Notes under the pieces: model-generated
What the model was told of the DNA's origin: nothing
What the model saw: only the letters and a program-made list of their open reading frames with translations
Databases searched by the model: none
Made by a program: the position numbers and the translations under genes
In this document: one piece after another, positions 45,630 to 53,747 of the stretch
Layout: every line of letters starts with the position of its first letter
Numbering within the stretch: the stretch's first letter is position 1
Assembly: GCF_014197035.1 (NCBI RefSeq)
Contig: NZ_JACIEU010000021.1
Coordinates: forward strand, 22,608 to 86,607
Source: Sphingobium scionense
GTDB lineage: Bacteria > Pseudomonadota > Alphaproteobacteria > Sphingomonadales > Sphingomonadaceae
DNA length: 64,000 nt
Direction of reading: 5' to 3'

Positions 45630-45836
45630 TCAGGCGACGAGCGTCATCAGCGCCTGGTGGCGTTGCGGCCCGGTGCTGGAGACGCGAAAGGGCTGGAGCG
45701 GATCGCCGGTGCGCAGCACGAATTGGGGGTGGCCGGTCGCATGCCGCATCCGCACGGCAACGGCGTAGGCATGATCGAAGGATGCAAGCGCGGCGCGCTT
45801 GGACGAAGAGGGTTGCATCGAGCAGGCGCTGGTCAT
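45630..45836 (-). CDS. Hypothetical small basic protein
   Basis: 68 residues, not recognised. The central part FDHAYAVAVRMRHATGHPQFVLRTG is a beta-hairpin-like pattern. The ATG at 45836 has GAGGAG upstream and overlaps the stop of the DUF5983-like gene by 4 nt (ATGA), which gives good support that it is translated. The ORF continues further upstream, but only inside the neighbouring gene. Confidence 0.55.
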   Translation of the reverse strand: MTSACSMQPSSSKRAALASFDHAYAVAVRMRHATGHPQFVLRTGDPLQPFRVSSTGPQRHQALMTLVA

Positions 45837-46177
45837 GACTGGTGCTCCTCGGGAAGGTCGGGGTCGGGAAAGGTGGGCAGTTCGGACCAGGTCGGCTCGT
45901 CGCGGTCGAACAGGACCCAGGAGGCATCCCTGTCGAATGCCGCCTTCAGGATCGCCCAGAATTCCGGGCTGATGTCGGGCCTCTCCCCGCCGCACCCGAC
46001 GACGCAGGTGTGGACGAAGAAACCATAGGCATAGGGCTCGATCACCAGATCGGGATGGCCGACCTCGACACGTCCGTCCGCCCCGCGCGGCGCGACGGCG
46101 ATCAGGTGATCGATGTGACGACGCTCGGCCGCAGGCAGATGGACGGTCGAGCAGACAAAGAGTGCGGCATGGCGCAT
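45833..46177 (-). CDS. DUF5983-like protein (short paralog)
   Basis: 114 residues. It begins ALFVCSTVHLPAAERRHID, has AYGFFVH in the middle and ends with FWAILKAAFDRDASWVLFDRDEP. The same order of segments occurs in the C-terminal half of the larger protein at 50554-51240 (VISTSHIRPATADLL, GYGWFV, LWAAIELARAQGCRWLLLDRDAD), so I regard the two as divergent members of one family. Function unknown. It overlaps the small gene downstream by 4 nt. Confidence 0.65.
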   Translation of the reverse strand: MRHAALFVCSTVHLPAAERRHIDHLIAVAPRGADGRVEVGHPDLVIEPYAYGFFVHTCVVGCGGERPDISPEFWAILKAAFDRDASWVLFDRDEPTWSELPTFPDPDLPEEHQS

Positions 46178-46223
46178 GAGAAATCTCCTTCGCGAGGGCT
46201 TGGACGAAGCGCGGGCGATGGGT

Positions 46224-47891
46224 TCAGGCCGCCTGGTCGAGCGAGAGCGAGAGCCTGTTCCTGTCGGCGGAGATGCTCAGGCTGCGGTTGAAGGGAATGA
46301 GCCACTGGACGTGCTCGAAGACCGCCTCACGCAATCGGGCGAGCAGCGCCTCGTCTTCGCCGAGCAGCAGCAGGTTGGCGAGATTGCGGGCTTCATGCTC
46401 GAATGCGAGCGATTGCGTATCCCAGCTGTCGCGGTCGCAATCGTCGGAATAGCAGAACAGGCTGGCATATATCAGGTTGGCAAGCGCGTCCGGTTGCACA
46501 TTGGCCTCGTCGTCGAACAGGATGGTCGCCTCGTCGAGCGTCCAGCAGCCATTGTTGCAGACCAGCATGTCCGTGGGCACGCGGCATAGAGTGGGTTCGC
46601 TCGGCGACGGGCCGCCGGGCCGCAGAAGGATCTCGGCGGCGAGTTCCTCTACCGGCCCGGAGCCAAAATCGTCCGGCAGAGCGACGTCATCCGCATAGCG
46701 ATGGAGGACGCCGCCGCGCTGCACGACGAAGCTGCAGGACAGGAGACGCGGCAATGCGTCGTACCAGCGATAGCCCTCGAAATCGCGATTCTCGTCAACG
46801 AGGCGACCGCCGAGCGGCGTTTCCTTCGCAAGCGCGCGGGAAAGTGCTTGCTCGATATCGGGTTCGTGTTCGGACATGATGATCATCGGCTCCGACCGAA
46901 CGGCCGCGCCCTGGTAACGGTTGTAGGTGTCGGCAACATTGGGCGTCCAGGCGTTGAGCCAGGGATCAGCTTCGGGAAGAGCGATCCCAAGGTCGCGGGC
47001 GCGCGCCCAGGCCTTGTAGGAGAGGCGATGCGATTTCTCGCGGGCGACGGCATGGTAAAGCGCGATCTCGGCCGCTTCCCTGAGCCGGGACAGCGCCTCA
47101 TTCTCGACCATTTCCTTGCGCGCAGGGAGCACTAGCTGGAGCGCCGGCGCGTCGATGATATCGACCCGCACCCGCCAGTTATGGGGACTCTCGATTTCGC
47201 TCAGCGTCGGAAGTCGTGAGGCGACGGTCACGCCGTGAAAATTGATCCGGGGGGTGTGGACGGCCTCGGTCGTGCCGTCGTGGAAGATGCCGATGCGACA
47301 GCCTTCCCATAACTCGATCTGCGCGGCGCCGGCGAGAAAGTCTTCGCACGGGAGCTGTGCGCCCTCGAAATGAACCGGGATCGGGAAGTATCGGGCCGCG
47401 ATGCGCAGTTCCGACCCAAGCTGTTCTTCCCAGGCGGCCGGCAGCATGATCTGGATCTCGGTGCCGCGCACGATCCCGCACGACGCGATCGCGAGCGGGA
47501 CAGTCCCTTCCCAGCCGTCAGCCGGAATATGGACCGCCCAGCCCCGTCCGGCCGCTCGCGACCGGGAGCGGACAATCACATCGCGGCCGGCGAGGCTGAA
47601 CACCCCCATGCCGGCGGGATCCTCGCGGTCGCGAATATCCTGCTGCCAGCCCGATGTGCCGAGCGTCAGGAGGTTGGCGGGATCGTCGATGCCGCAGCCG
47701 TCATCGTAGATCGACAGGGCAGTCCCGGCGGGGAGATTGTAGACTGCGACGTGGATCGCGCGCGCACCGGCACGGCGGGCGTTTTGGAAAAGCTCCAGCA
47801 GCACGTCGCCGAGCGTGCCGTTGAACAGGCGCGAGACCTTGGTGATGAGCGACTGGCCGACCTCGGGCCGGATGGTGACGGGAAAGGACAT
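46224..47891 (-). CDS. Stand-alone GHKL ATPase (Hsp90/MutL/MORC-like)
   Basis: 555 residues. The N-terminal GHKL ATPase has an N-box (LLELFQNARRAGA, Glu 33 and Asn 37), a G1 box (YDDGCGI, Asp 63) and a G2 box (GMGVFSLAG, 94-102). There is no kinase dimerisation domain and no receiver nearby, so it is not a two-component kinase. A second domain with the pattern LQLVLPARKEMVEN resembles the transducer region of GyrB/Hsp90-type enzymes. The C-terminal 200 residues are unknown. The start at 47891 follows sequence typical of the family. It may remodel protein or DNA. Confidence 0.75.
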   Translation of the reverse strand: MSFPVTIRPEVGQSLITKVSRLFNGTLGDVLLELFQNARRAGARAIHVAVYNLPAGTALSIYDDGCGIDDPANLLTLGTSGWQQDIRDREDPAGMGVFSLAGRDVIVRSRSRAAGRGWAVHIPADGWEGTVPLAIASCGIVRGTEIQIMLPAAWEEQLGSELRIAARYFPIPVHFEGAQLPCEDFLAGAAQIELWEGCRIGIFHDGTTEAVHTPRINFHGVTVASRLPTLSEIESPHNWRVRVDIIDAPALQLVLPARKEMVENEALSRLREAAEIALYHAVAREKSHRLSYKAWARARDLGIALPEADPWLNAWTPNVADTYNRYQGAAVRSEPMIIMSEHEPDIEQALSRALAKETPLGGRLVDENRDFEGYRWYDALPRLLSCSFVVQRGGVLHRYADDVALPDDFGSGPVEELAAEILLRPGGPSPSEPTLCRVPTDMLVCNNGCWTLDEATILFDDEANVQPDALANLIYASLFCYSDDCDRDSWDTQSLAFEHEARNLANLLLLGEDEALLARLREAVFEHVQWLIPFNRSLSISADRNRLSLSLDQAA

Positions 47892-47940
47892 GGGATGTGG
47901 CTCCTGTCTGGCGGAGACCAATTCCCCGCCGCATGAGCCC

Positions 47941-48261
47941 TCATCCCCCTCCCCTTTGGATCAGAGCGGGGTGGAATGGATCGGACCAGTCGATGTGGTC
48001 GATGATCCAGGCAGGCACGAAATCCCAGTCGAAGCAGAGCGGATAGTCGTTCTCGATCTCGCGCCAGGACGCTTCGACCGTATCGGTCCAGCCAACCACG
48101 GTCAGCCGCAGGGCAGCGGTGCCGAGCGCATCGAATGTCCTGTCGATCGCGAGAGCGAGGCCGATTGCATCGGGATCGGTGATCGGCCGGGAGCGCAGGG
48201 TCAGGACCGCCTCCCAGAGGCAGGCGGCGGTCTCGAGGCTGGCTTCGGAATATTGAGCCAT
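47941..48261 (-). CDS. Hypothetical acidic protein
   Basis: 106 residues, not recognised. It is acidic, starts with a helical stretch (SLETAACLWEAVLTLRSRP) and has an aromatic-rich C-terminal half (YPLCFDWDFVPAWIIDHIDWSDPF). It is part of the same-strand run of accessory genes and lies 49 nt upstream of the GHKL gene. Confidence 0.55.
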   Translation of the reverse strand: MAQYSEASLETAACLWEAVLTLRSRPITDPDAIGLALAIDRTFDALGTAALRLTVVGWTDTVEASWREIENDYPLCFDWDFVPAWIIDHIDWSDPFHPALIQRGGG

Positions 48262-48279
48262 GACGGGGTCCTTTCGGTG

Positions 48280-48741
48280 TCAGGCGGCGCGCAGGTCGCA
48301 GCCCTGATAGAGGCCGAGATCGGCTGCCATCAGAATGTCGATGGCTGGCGCGAACCGCTCGAACGCTTCGTTCAGATCGGCGACGGCGACGCGGTAGCTG
48401 GCCTCGCCGGGGTCGAAATCGAGGGCGAGCATCAGCGGGGTCAGCCGAGCGGTCATCTCGGGAAAGACGGTGTGGACGATAAGCGACTCGATCCGCCGCG
48501 CGACCAGGTTGAGGCGCGCCGCGAGGCCCAAGGGGGTCGCCAGCTCACGTTCATACCAGGCGGCGGGTGCCACGACGTCGGCGATGCGGGTCGAGGGTGC
48601 CCGGCCATTGCCGATTCGGGCCTGGATGACGACGCAGCGCGGGCGCCGCTGGAGCGCAACTTCGGCCAGCGGCACAAGGGCGCGATAGTGATAGGTCGAG
48701 GCGGTCCCCGGGATGCGGGACCGAGAGACGATGACGTCCAT
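48280..48741 (-). CDS. Hypothetical protein
   Basis: 153 residues, not recognised. It is a mixed alpha/beta protein (CVVIQARIGNGR, then LGLAARLNLVARRIESLIVHTVF). The start at 48741 (MDVIVSRSRIPG) is preferred over upstream Met codons because the upstream sequence is low-complexity. It follows the second PP-loop gene by 110 nt and precedes the acidic protein by 18 nt. Confidence 0.55.
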   Translation of the reverse strand: MDVIVSRSRIPGTASTYHYRALVPLAEVALQRRPRCVVIQARIGNGRAPSTRIADVVAPAAWYERELATPLGLAARLNLVARRIESLIVHTVFPEMTARLTPLMLALDFDPGEASYRVAVADLNEAFERFAPAIDILMAADLGLYQGCDLRAA

Positions 48742-48851
48742 TGGCTGTTCCTTCGGTAGTGGAGGCAGGGGGCTGCGCGTTCGGCAGCAAGGAGACGCGC
48801 GAGCGAAACCCGCCCGATGCATCTTCAACAGGAGTCCTCCCCTCCGGCTCG

Positions 48852-49985
48852 CTAACGGGACCGTTCGGCCTTGATGGCGAGGAGGTTTGCGAACCGCGCC
48901 TGGACCGCAGCCGCGTCGGGAAAATGGTCAGCGAGGCCGTGATGATCGAGGATCGGCGCGCGCGCCTTCGCGATCAGCGCAGCCTCGGCCAGGCTCGGCA
49001 TTCGGGGTGGCCAGCCTTTTACGTACCGCAGTTCCGGGGGCATTGCCGCTTCGAGTGTCCGGCGTTCATGGGACCGCGCTTTGACGCGGGCGACTTCGCG
49101 AAGACGTGCGGCCGACAGCAATTGGGGAGCAACATCGGCGAGCCATCGTTGGGGCTGGAAGGAGAAGGTCGAATCCAGCTCAATCGCTACGAGATGGCGG
49201 TAGAGATCGAGATTGCCGGGCGCATCGGCGGAGGCAGCCAGATCGTGCGCAGATCCAAGCGCGCAGAAAGCGCAGGACAGGCGGGTCGTGCGGTAGCGGA
49301 CATAGGCTTCGTGCAACGGCAGCCCGTGGCGCTCATGGATCCCGAACACATCGTCGGCACTCCAGTCGACCGCCGGATGCCAGTTGAGCATGCGGGTGCC
49401 GGCGGCATTGCCTGGCTTGGCGAAGCGTTCGTCGCTTCGGGAAATCGGGGTCAAGCGCCGGCTCGGGCTTTCGTCGCGGCGCAGGCCGATGACCGACACG
49501 ATGGTCTCGCCCCGGTAGCGACGCGCCAGCTCGGGGCCGATCACCTGGACCTTCAGTTCGGACGTGCAGAAACGCAGCGATGCCGATGACCATGGGCCGA
49601 TCAGATTATAGGTCTCGAGCGCCTCGTAACGGCGCTTGCCGGAGAGAAAGCGCTGCTCCCATCGTGCCACCATGTCGCCTGCCGATCGGCTGACCACCAA
49701 CAAGGGCAGCCCCAGCCTGTCCGCGATCGCTGCTATCATGGCCGGGGTCGACCGCCACTCCGCCCGGCCGAGGTCCGCGTGGATTGCAATCCGGCGGTCG
49801 CGGGGATGGCCCAAGGCGTCAAGCAGCGTGATAGCGGCATGGGCCGAGGCGGTGGAATCCTTACCGCCCGAAAGATTGAAGGCGAACCAGGCACCGCCCC
49901 TGATGGCCGCAAGCACCGTCTCGTCAATAGCGGGCAACGGATCGTCAGGCGCGGCGAGCAAGCCGCACGCAAGAGCTGCGCCCAT
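48852..49985 (-). CDS. Second PP-loop ATP pyrophosphatase (PAPS reductase/DndC-like)
   Basis: 377 residues. It has a canonical PP-loop FNLSGGKDSTASAH near residues 37-50, then ADLGRAEWRS, the pattern FCTSELKVQV, VIGLRRDESPSRR and a late Cys pair in LSCAFCALGS. It is related in fold to the protein at 38892-39860 but not a close copy. Such enzymes activate a substrate as an adenylate and transfer sulfur or another nucleophile. It lies in a cluster with a Mom-like DNA-modification gene, which makes a nucleic-acid substrate possible. Confidence 0.82.
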   Translation of the reverse strand: MGAALACGLLAAPDDPLPAIDETVLAAIRGGAWFAFNLSGGKDSTASAHAAITLLDALGHPRDRRIAIHADLGRAEWRSTPAMIAAIADRLGLPLLVVSRSAGDMVARWEQRFLSGKRRYEALETYNLIGPWSSASLRFCTSELKVQVIGPELARRYRGETIVSVIGLRRDESPSRRLTPISRSDERFAKPGNAAGTRMLNWHPAVDWSADDVFGIHERHGLPLHEAYVRYRTTRLSCAFCALGSAHDLAASADAPGNLDLYRHLVAIELDSTFSFQPQRWLADVAPQLLSAARLREVARVKARSHERRTLEAAMPPELRYVKGWPPRMPSLAEAALIAKARAPILDHHGLADHFPDAAAVQARFANLLAIKAERSR

Positions 49986-50030
49986 GCAGGGTCTCCTCAG
50001 GTGCGGTGGATCGGCGCGACCGCGCGCCGG

Positions 50031-50543
50031 TCAGCGGCCGACAGGCGGCCTGTTGTCGTAGAGGGGCTGTGCGTCCGGTTCCCATTCGCCGGGCAGCCAG
50101 ATCCGGCCGTTATAGCTGATCCGCCCTACGGGCGTTTCGGCGATCAGGAGCAGAGCCTCGGGGAACATGCTGGCGCCCAGACCCGAACGGTCGCGGCGCT
50201 CGCAATAGAGGTTGGAAGCTTCCGCCCAGTTCGCCGCGGCAAGCTCTGGGAAGCCGCGCTGGACGACACGAAAGGGCTTACGCGAAGCAGCTCGCCGCCC
50301 GGCCCCGCCCAGTATGCGGGCGACATGTCCGGCATAGACGGCGACCGTGGCCCAATAAGCAGCGACAAATGCCTTTCGGCTATCCCAGCTCGATCGGGCA
50401 CGGCGGCGCGACTCGGCAGCCAGCTCAAGCAGCAGCACGGCGAGCAGAGCGCGGATATCGGCAGGCATAGCCCGGATGAGCCGCGCGGCGGGAAGACCGA
50501 GGAGCGGATTGCGAACCTCGGCCCGGGAGGAGCGGTGGGTCAT
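50031..50543 (-). CDS. Hypothetical protein
   Basis: 170 residues, not recognised. It has a helical N-terminal half (MPADIRALLAVLLLELAAESRRRAR) and a C-terminal half with a strand-rich patch (GRISYNGRIWLPGEW). It begins 10 nt after the DUF5983 stop and lies 45 nt before the PP-loop gene, so it belongs to the same operon-like run. Confidence 0.55.
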   Translation of the reverse strand: MTHRSSRAEVRNPLLGLPAARLIRAMPADIRALLAVLLLELAAESRRRARSSWDSRKAFVAAYWATVAVYAGHVARILGGAGRRAASRKPFRVVQRGFPELAAANWAEASNLYCERRDRSGLGASMFPEALLLIAETPVGRISYNGRIWLPGEWEPDAQPLYDNRPPVGR

Positions 50544-50553
50544 GGCGGCGCCC

Positions 50554-51240
50554 TCACCACTCGAACGTTTCGAGACCATCGACGCAATCCGCATCACGAT
50601 CAAGAAGAAGCCAACGGCAGCCTTGTGCGCGCGCGAGCTCGATGGCGGCCCAAAGCTCGTTCGGGACCATTTCGCGTTCCAGGCCGTCGAGTGGATCCGT
50701 CAGAACGAACCAGCCATAGCCGGCCTCAGCGACACCGAGCGGGCGGGCTTCGGGGATCATCGGCGCCCATTGGTCGAGAAGGTCAGCGGTGGCGGGACGG
50801 ATGTGGCTGGTGCTGATCACGAGATGGCGACCGACACGCAGTGCCTGAGATGAGCCGACCGCGGGGGCTTCGATTGAGATGCGCTCTGTCCAGAGATATT
50901 CCTCTTCGTGCGCGTCGAAATAGGTCGAACTTGCGTCTTCGTCGGAGAGCGTCGAGGGATCACGCCCGTCGCGGATCTCCGGCCACCATTCGCGGCAGAA
51001 TGAGGCGACCTCGGCCATGAGCGCTTCGCGTGTGAAGGCGGCGTAGAGATCGCCTCCATGACGATGGTCGATAAACGCGGCGTGGATATCGGCTGGCCAG
51101 GGAACGACGTGATCCTGCACGAGCCGCTCGGCCTGCGCCAATTCATCGCAGAGGATATGGGCTGCCGGAGCAGCGTCGGCGATGGCTGTGCGTGCCCGGG
51201 CTAGCAGGCGAGCGAAATCGTCCCTTGTCATATGGCTCAT
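50554..51240 (-). CDS. DUF5983-like protein (long paralog)
   Basis: 228 residues. An N-terminal extension of about 125 residues is helical (ARLLARARTAIADAAPAAHI). The C-terminal half carries the DUF5983 pattern: HLVISTSHIRPATADLL, GYGWFVLTDP, LWAAIELARAQGCRWLLLDRD. The same pattern occurs in the small protein at 45833-46177. Function unknown. Start at 51240; a second Met three codons later (51231) is equally good. Confidence 0.65.
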   Translation of the reverse strand: MSHMTRDDFARLLARARTAIADAAPAAHILCDELAQAERLVQDHVVPWPADIHAAFIDHRHGGDLYAAFTREALMAEVASFCREWWPEIRDGRDPSTLSDEDASSTYFDAHEEEYLWTERISIEAPAVGSSQALRVGRHLVISTSHIRPATADLLDQWAPMIPEARPLGVAEAGYGWFVLTDPLDGLEREMVPNELWAAIELARAQGCRWLLLDRDADCVDGLETFEW

Positions 51241-51295
51241 GGATTGTCTCCCTGGGGATGTGCCGGGTGCGCGAACGGGCACTCCGAGCATGTGA

Positions 51296-51790
51296 TCAGG
51301 CTTGGTCGAGCGCCTGGGCGATGGCGGCGAGCGCGTCGGCGATATGCTGCTCGACCTCGGTCGTGGTGATGCCGAGACGGGCCGCGATTGTAGTGAAATC
51401 CTCGTGGCCTAGGAAATCCGCCAGGAGAACCTGACGGGTGATTTCCGGCAGTGCGGCGACCGCGCGGACGTATCGGTCGATTGGTGCAGCGCCGACGTCG
51501 GCAAGACCGGCCGCATCCACGCGGACCCATGCCCGCACCCAGTAGCCGTCGCCATCGCGCTGGACGGTCTGCTCGTCCGGGTCGATCCGCAGGATATGAG
51601 CGTCAGGCCAGCGTTTGCGCGCGGCAGCCACGACAGGCAGAACAGTCTTGTCGGGCGCAAGGAAGGCATCGATCCGCGCGGCGAGTTCGTAGCTCGTCCG
51701 ACGCCGGTCGCGTCGCAGGCTGAAGCAGGGATGGTCGTTGAAGAAATCGAGCGCCTCGACAAGGAGAGCGCGGGCGTCATGATCGGACAT
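51296..51790 (-). CDS. Protein with C-terminal sigma-70 region 4-like HTH
   Basis: 164 residues. The N-terminal 100 residues form an unknown domain (MSDHDARALLVEALDFFND). The C-terminal 55 residues look like sigma-70 region 4: ALPEITRQVLLADFLGHEDFT, then IAARLGITTTEVEQHIADAL. There is no region 2, so it is not a complete sigma factor; it may be a DNA-binding regulator of the cluster. Start at 51790 (MSDHD) rather than the upstream Met inside low-complexity sequence. Confidence 0.6.
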   Translation of the reverse strand: MSDHDARALLVEALDFFNDHPCFSLRRDRRRTSYELAARIDAFLAPDKTVLPVVAAARKRWPDAHILRIDPDEQTVQRDGDGYWVRAWVRVDAAGLADVGAAPIDRYVRAVAALPEITRQVLLADFLGHEDFTTIAARLGITTTEVEQHIADALAAIAQALDQA

Positions 51791-51865
51791 GGTGGGGTCT
51801 CCGTTGAGCCGGTCCCTGACCGGCACGCATTCCCGCCCCCTTCCCTCCGACAGCCTCGATTTGCC

Positions 51866-52738
51866 TCAGGCTGCGCGGGCAAGCAGCGGGAGCGCCGTGA
51901 CGTCCCCGGCGGACGTGGCGCGATCGAGAACCGGATAGGGCAGGCTCGGCAGCGCGCGCGCCGCAATCCGCGCCGCTTTGGTAAGCGGGAACAGATAGAC
52001 ATGGTTGCCCGGGTGCTTCTGACGGCGCAGGAAGCCGGAGCGTTCGAGATCGGTGAGCCAGTGCGCTCCATCCTCGCCGGCGCGACGGGTCCGGGCACCG
52101 GCGGCGGCGAGTTGCTCGGCGGCATAGCGCTGGCCGCATTCGTCATTGCGAATCTTGGAGATCGCCCGGCTTGAGATCGGCTGGCCGTTGGGCAGGATCA
52201 GATCGATGCGTGGCGACGAGCGGCCGGTATAGCGGCTACCCATCACGCAATAGAGCGTGCCGACATGGCCGGGCATGAATATCTGTCCTTGCTCGTCCGT
52301 CCGGCGGATCGGATCGGCATAGGAGATGACCGAGACGATTTCCGGTTTCTCGCGACGCAGCAGTTTGAAGGCGCGCGCGAGCATCCAGGTTTCGGCATTG
52401 CCGCCGGTGTCGTCGAGCAGCACGAGGCGCCCGAGGTCGCAGGCGCTGCGCGGATCGGGGAGCCCGGCTGATTTGGGGACGCTGGCATTGTTGACCGGGT
52501 GGGCGAATACGCAAACACCGACCAGGTCGGATCGCCCCCCGGCGCCGTTTCGGAAGAGACCGACCGACAAGCGTGTGACCGGCATCGAGGCGGCATAATG
52601 ATGCTGGCGCACGAAGGGGGCCGCCTGCTTGACGGTATCGATGATATCCACGGCGAAGCGCCGGGGATCGATCTCGGTGGCGCCGGGCACCCAGCGACAG
52701 CGCCGATCGCGCCAGCGCTGGCTTCTGGTGGTGATCAT
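51866..52738 (-). CDS. Mom-like GNAT-fold DNA adenine modification protein
   Basis: 290 residues. The region from about 40 to 165 follows the pattern of phage Mu Mom relatives: FVRQHHYAASMP, then a GLF...LVGVCVFAHPVNN strand, then DLGRLVLLDDTGGNAETWML (the GNAT acyl-CoA/helix region), then VISYADP and GHVGTLYCVMGSRYTG. Mom converts adenine in DNA to N6-methylcarbamoyl-adenine and so protects phage DNA from restriction. It is 290 residues against roughly 230 for Mu Mom, with a C-terminal extension. Assignment is by pattern only. Confidence 0.65.
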   Translation of the reverse strand: MITTRSQRWRDRRCRWVPGATEIDPRRFAVDIIDTVKQAAPFVRQHHYAASMPVTRLSVGLFRNGAGGRSDLVGVCVFAHPVNNASVPKSAGLPDPRSACDLGRLVLLDDTGGNAETWMLARAFKLLRREKPEIVSVISYADPIRRTDEQGQIFMPGHVGTLYCVMGSRYTGRSSPRIDLILPNGQPISSRAISKIRNDECGQRYAAEQLAAAGARTRRAGEDGAHWLTDLERSGFLRRQKHPGNHVYLFPLTKAARIAARALPSLPYPVLDRATSAGDVTALPLLARAA

Positions 52739-52812
52739 GAGCGGCAACTCCGGTTGCAGCCGGGACTCCTCCCGCCATGCCGCGATCGGAGGCGGGAGAA
52801 AGTCGGGGCTAC

Positions 52813-53019
52813 TTATTGTGCGATCACGCGGCGCGTGAGCTCGGGGATGCGGGCATTGTCGTAGGGGCTGGAGACCGATATCTCGAGCGCGTCGCGCTGG
52901 GCGCGATACCAGTCGGTCGCTTCGACCGTGTACCTCTCGGTGGCAAAGGGCTCGCCGCCGCTTGAGAATTCGATCTCGACGGAGAAGGAGCGCAGTTCGA
53001 TCTGGGAAGAAGCGTGCAT
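52813..53019 (-). CDS. Hypothetical small protein
   Basis: 68 residues, not recognised. A beta-rich pattern (IELRSFSVEIEFSSGGEPFATE) is followed by a helical C-terminus. The start at 53019 (MHASSQIE) has GGATC-type sequence upstream but no strong ribosome binding site. It lies between the Mom-like gene and the zinc-ribbon gene on the same strand. Confidence 0.5.
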   Translation of the reverse strand: MHASSQIELRSFSVEIEFSSGGEPFATERYTVEATDWYRAQRDALEISVSSPYDNARIPELTRRVIAQ

Positions 53020-53119
53020 GATCGGATCCTTTCGATATGAAAAGGGCGGCTCCGAGCTGGGTCGAAGCCGCCTGGGGTGAGCGGGTATCGAAGGTCGGCC
53101 CGTTGGTCGGACCGGATGG

Positions 53120-53737
53120 TCAGGCGGCTGCGGCGCTCCGCCATCGGGCGGCGGCTTCATCAGCGGTCAGCTGGCCATGGCTCTCTGTGCAGAAACGCTG
53201 GAAGTCCGCGTCCGAGGCAAGGGACGTGGTTTCCAGCGCCTGGATCACTTCCCACAGGAAAGCGCTGGCCGAACCAGCCTCGGCGACCGGGACCCAGAGG
53301 GCGAGATTGTTGCTGTCCGCGCCGCAACGCTCGCAGGTCTGGCTGTCATAGGTTGCGAGGAGTGACCATTGCTGGGCGATCTCGTCCCAGATGGCGTTCG
53401 CGTCCCGGCAGATGTCCGCGCTGCCGCAATGGCGACAGCGCGGCATGAGCGGAGCCGCTACCGGCGTGGCCGATTCCGTCCCGGCCGTCGGCGGCGGATT
53501 TTCACCCTCACCGTAACCGGGTGGCAGTTCCAGAGCGGGCGTGATGTAGGCACTATCCACACCAGGCCAGATGCCGGTCAGGTACGTGGCCCCGCTATTC
53601 TCATAGTCCTCCTTCTGGCCGGTCCAGTCCTCGTCCGCGATGGCGAGCTGACAGGCATCTTCGGCGGTGGCCGCCTCATAGGTTCGGTGTCGGAAGACCG
53701 GCTGCCGGTAGGTGCTTTCGATCGTGAAGCTCGGCAT
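53120..53737 (-). CDS. Hypothetical protein with zinc-ribbon-like Cys pairs
   Basis: 205 residues. The N-terminal part (TIESTYRQPVFRHRTYEAATAEDA) resembles small beta-grasp-like plasmid proteins, then comes a Pro-rich linker. The C-terminal half has a zinc-ribbon pattern CRHCGSADICRD, then CERCGADSN. Function is unknown. It ends 11 nt... before the DUF932 gene begins on the same strand, with the DUF932 gene upstream by transcription. Confidence 0.55.
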   Translation of the reverse strand: MPSFTIESTYRQPVFRHRTYEAATAEDACQLAIADEDWTGQKEDYENSGATYLTGIWPGVDSAYITPALELPPGYGEGENPPPTAGTESATPVAAPLMPRCRHCGSADICRDANAIWDEIAQQWSLLATYDSQTCERCGADSNNLALWVPVAEAGSASAFLWEVIQALETTSLASDADFQRFCTESHGQLTADEAAARWRSAAAA

Positions 53738-53747
53738 GGTGACCTCC

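Noticed and set aside
52455..52468. Short match to the tRNA-Asn 3' end (TCGGGGAGCC) as a possible right attachment site
   Set aside because: Only about ten bases match, it lies inside the Mom-like gene, and the T-arm sequence is not repeated.
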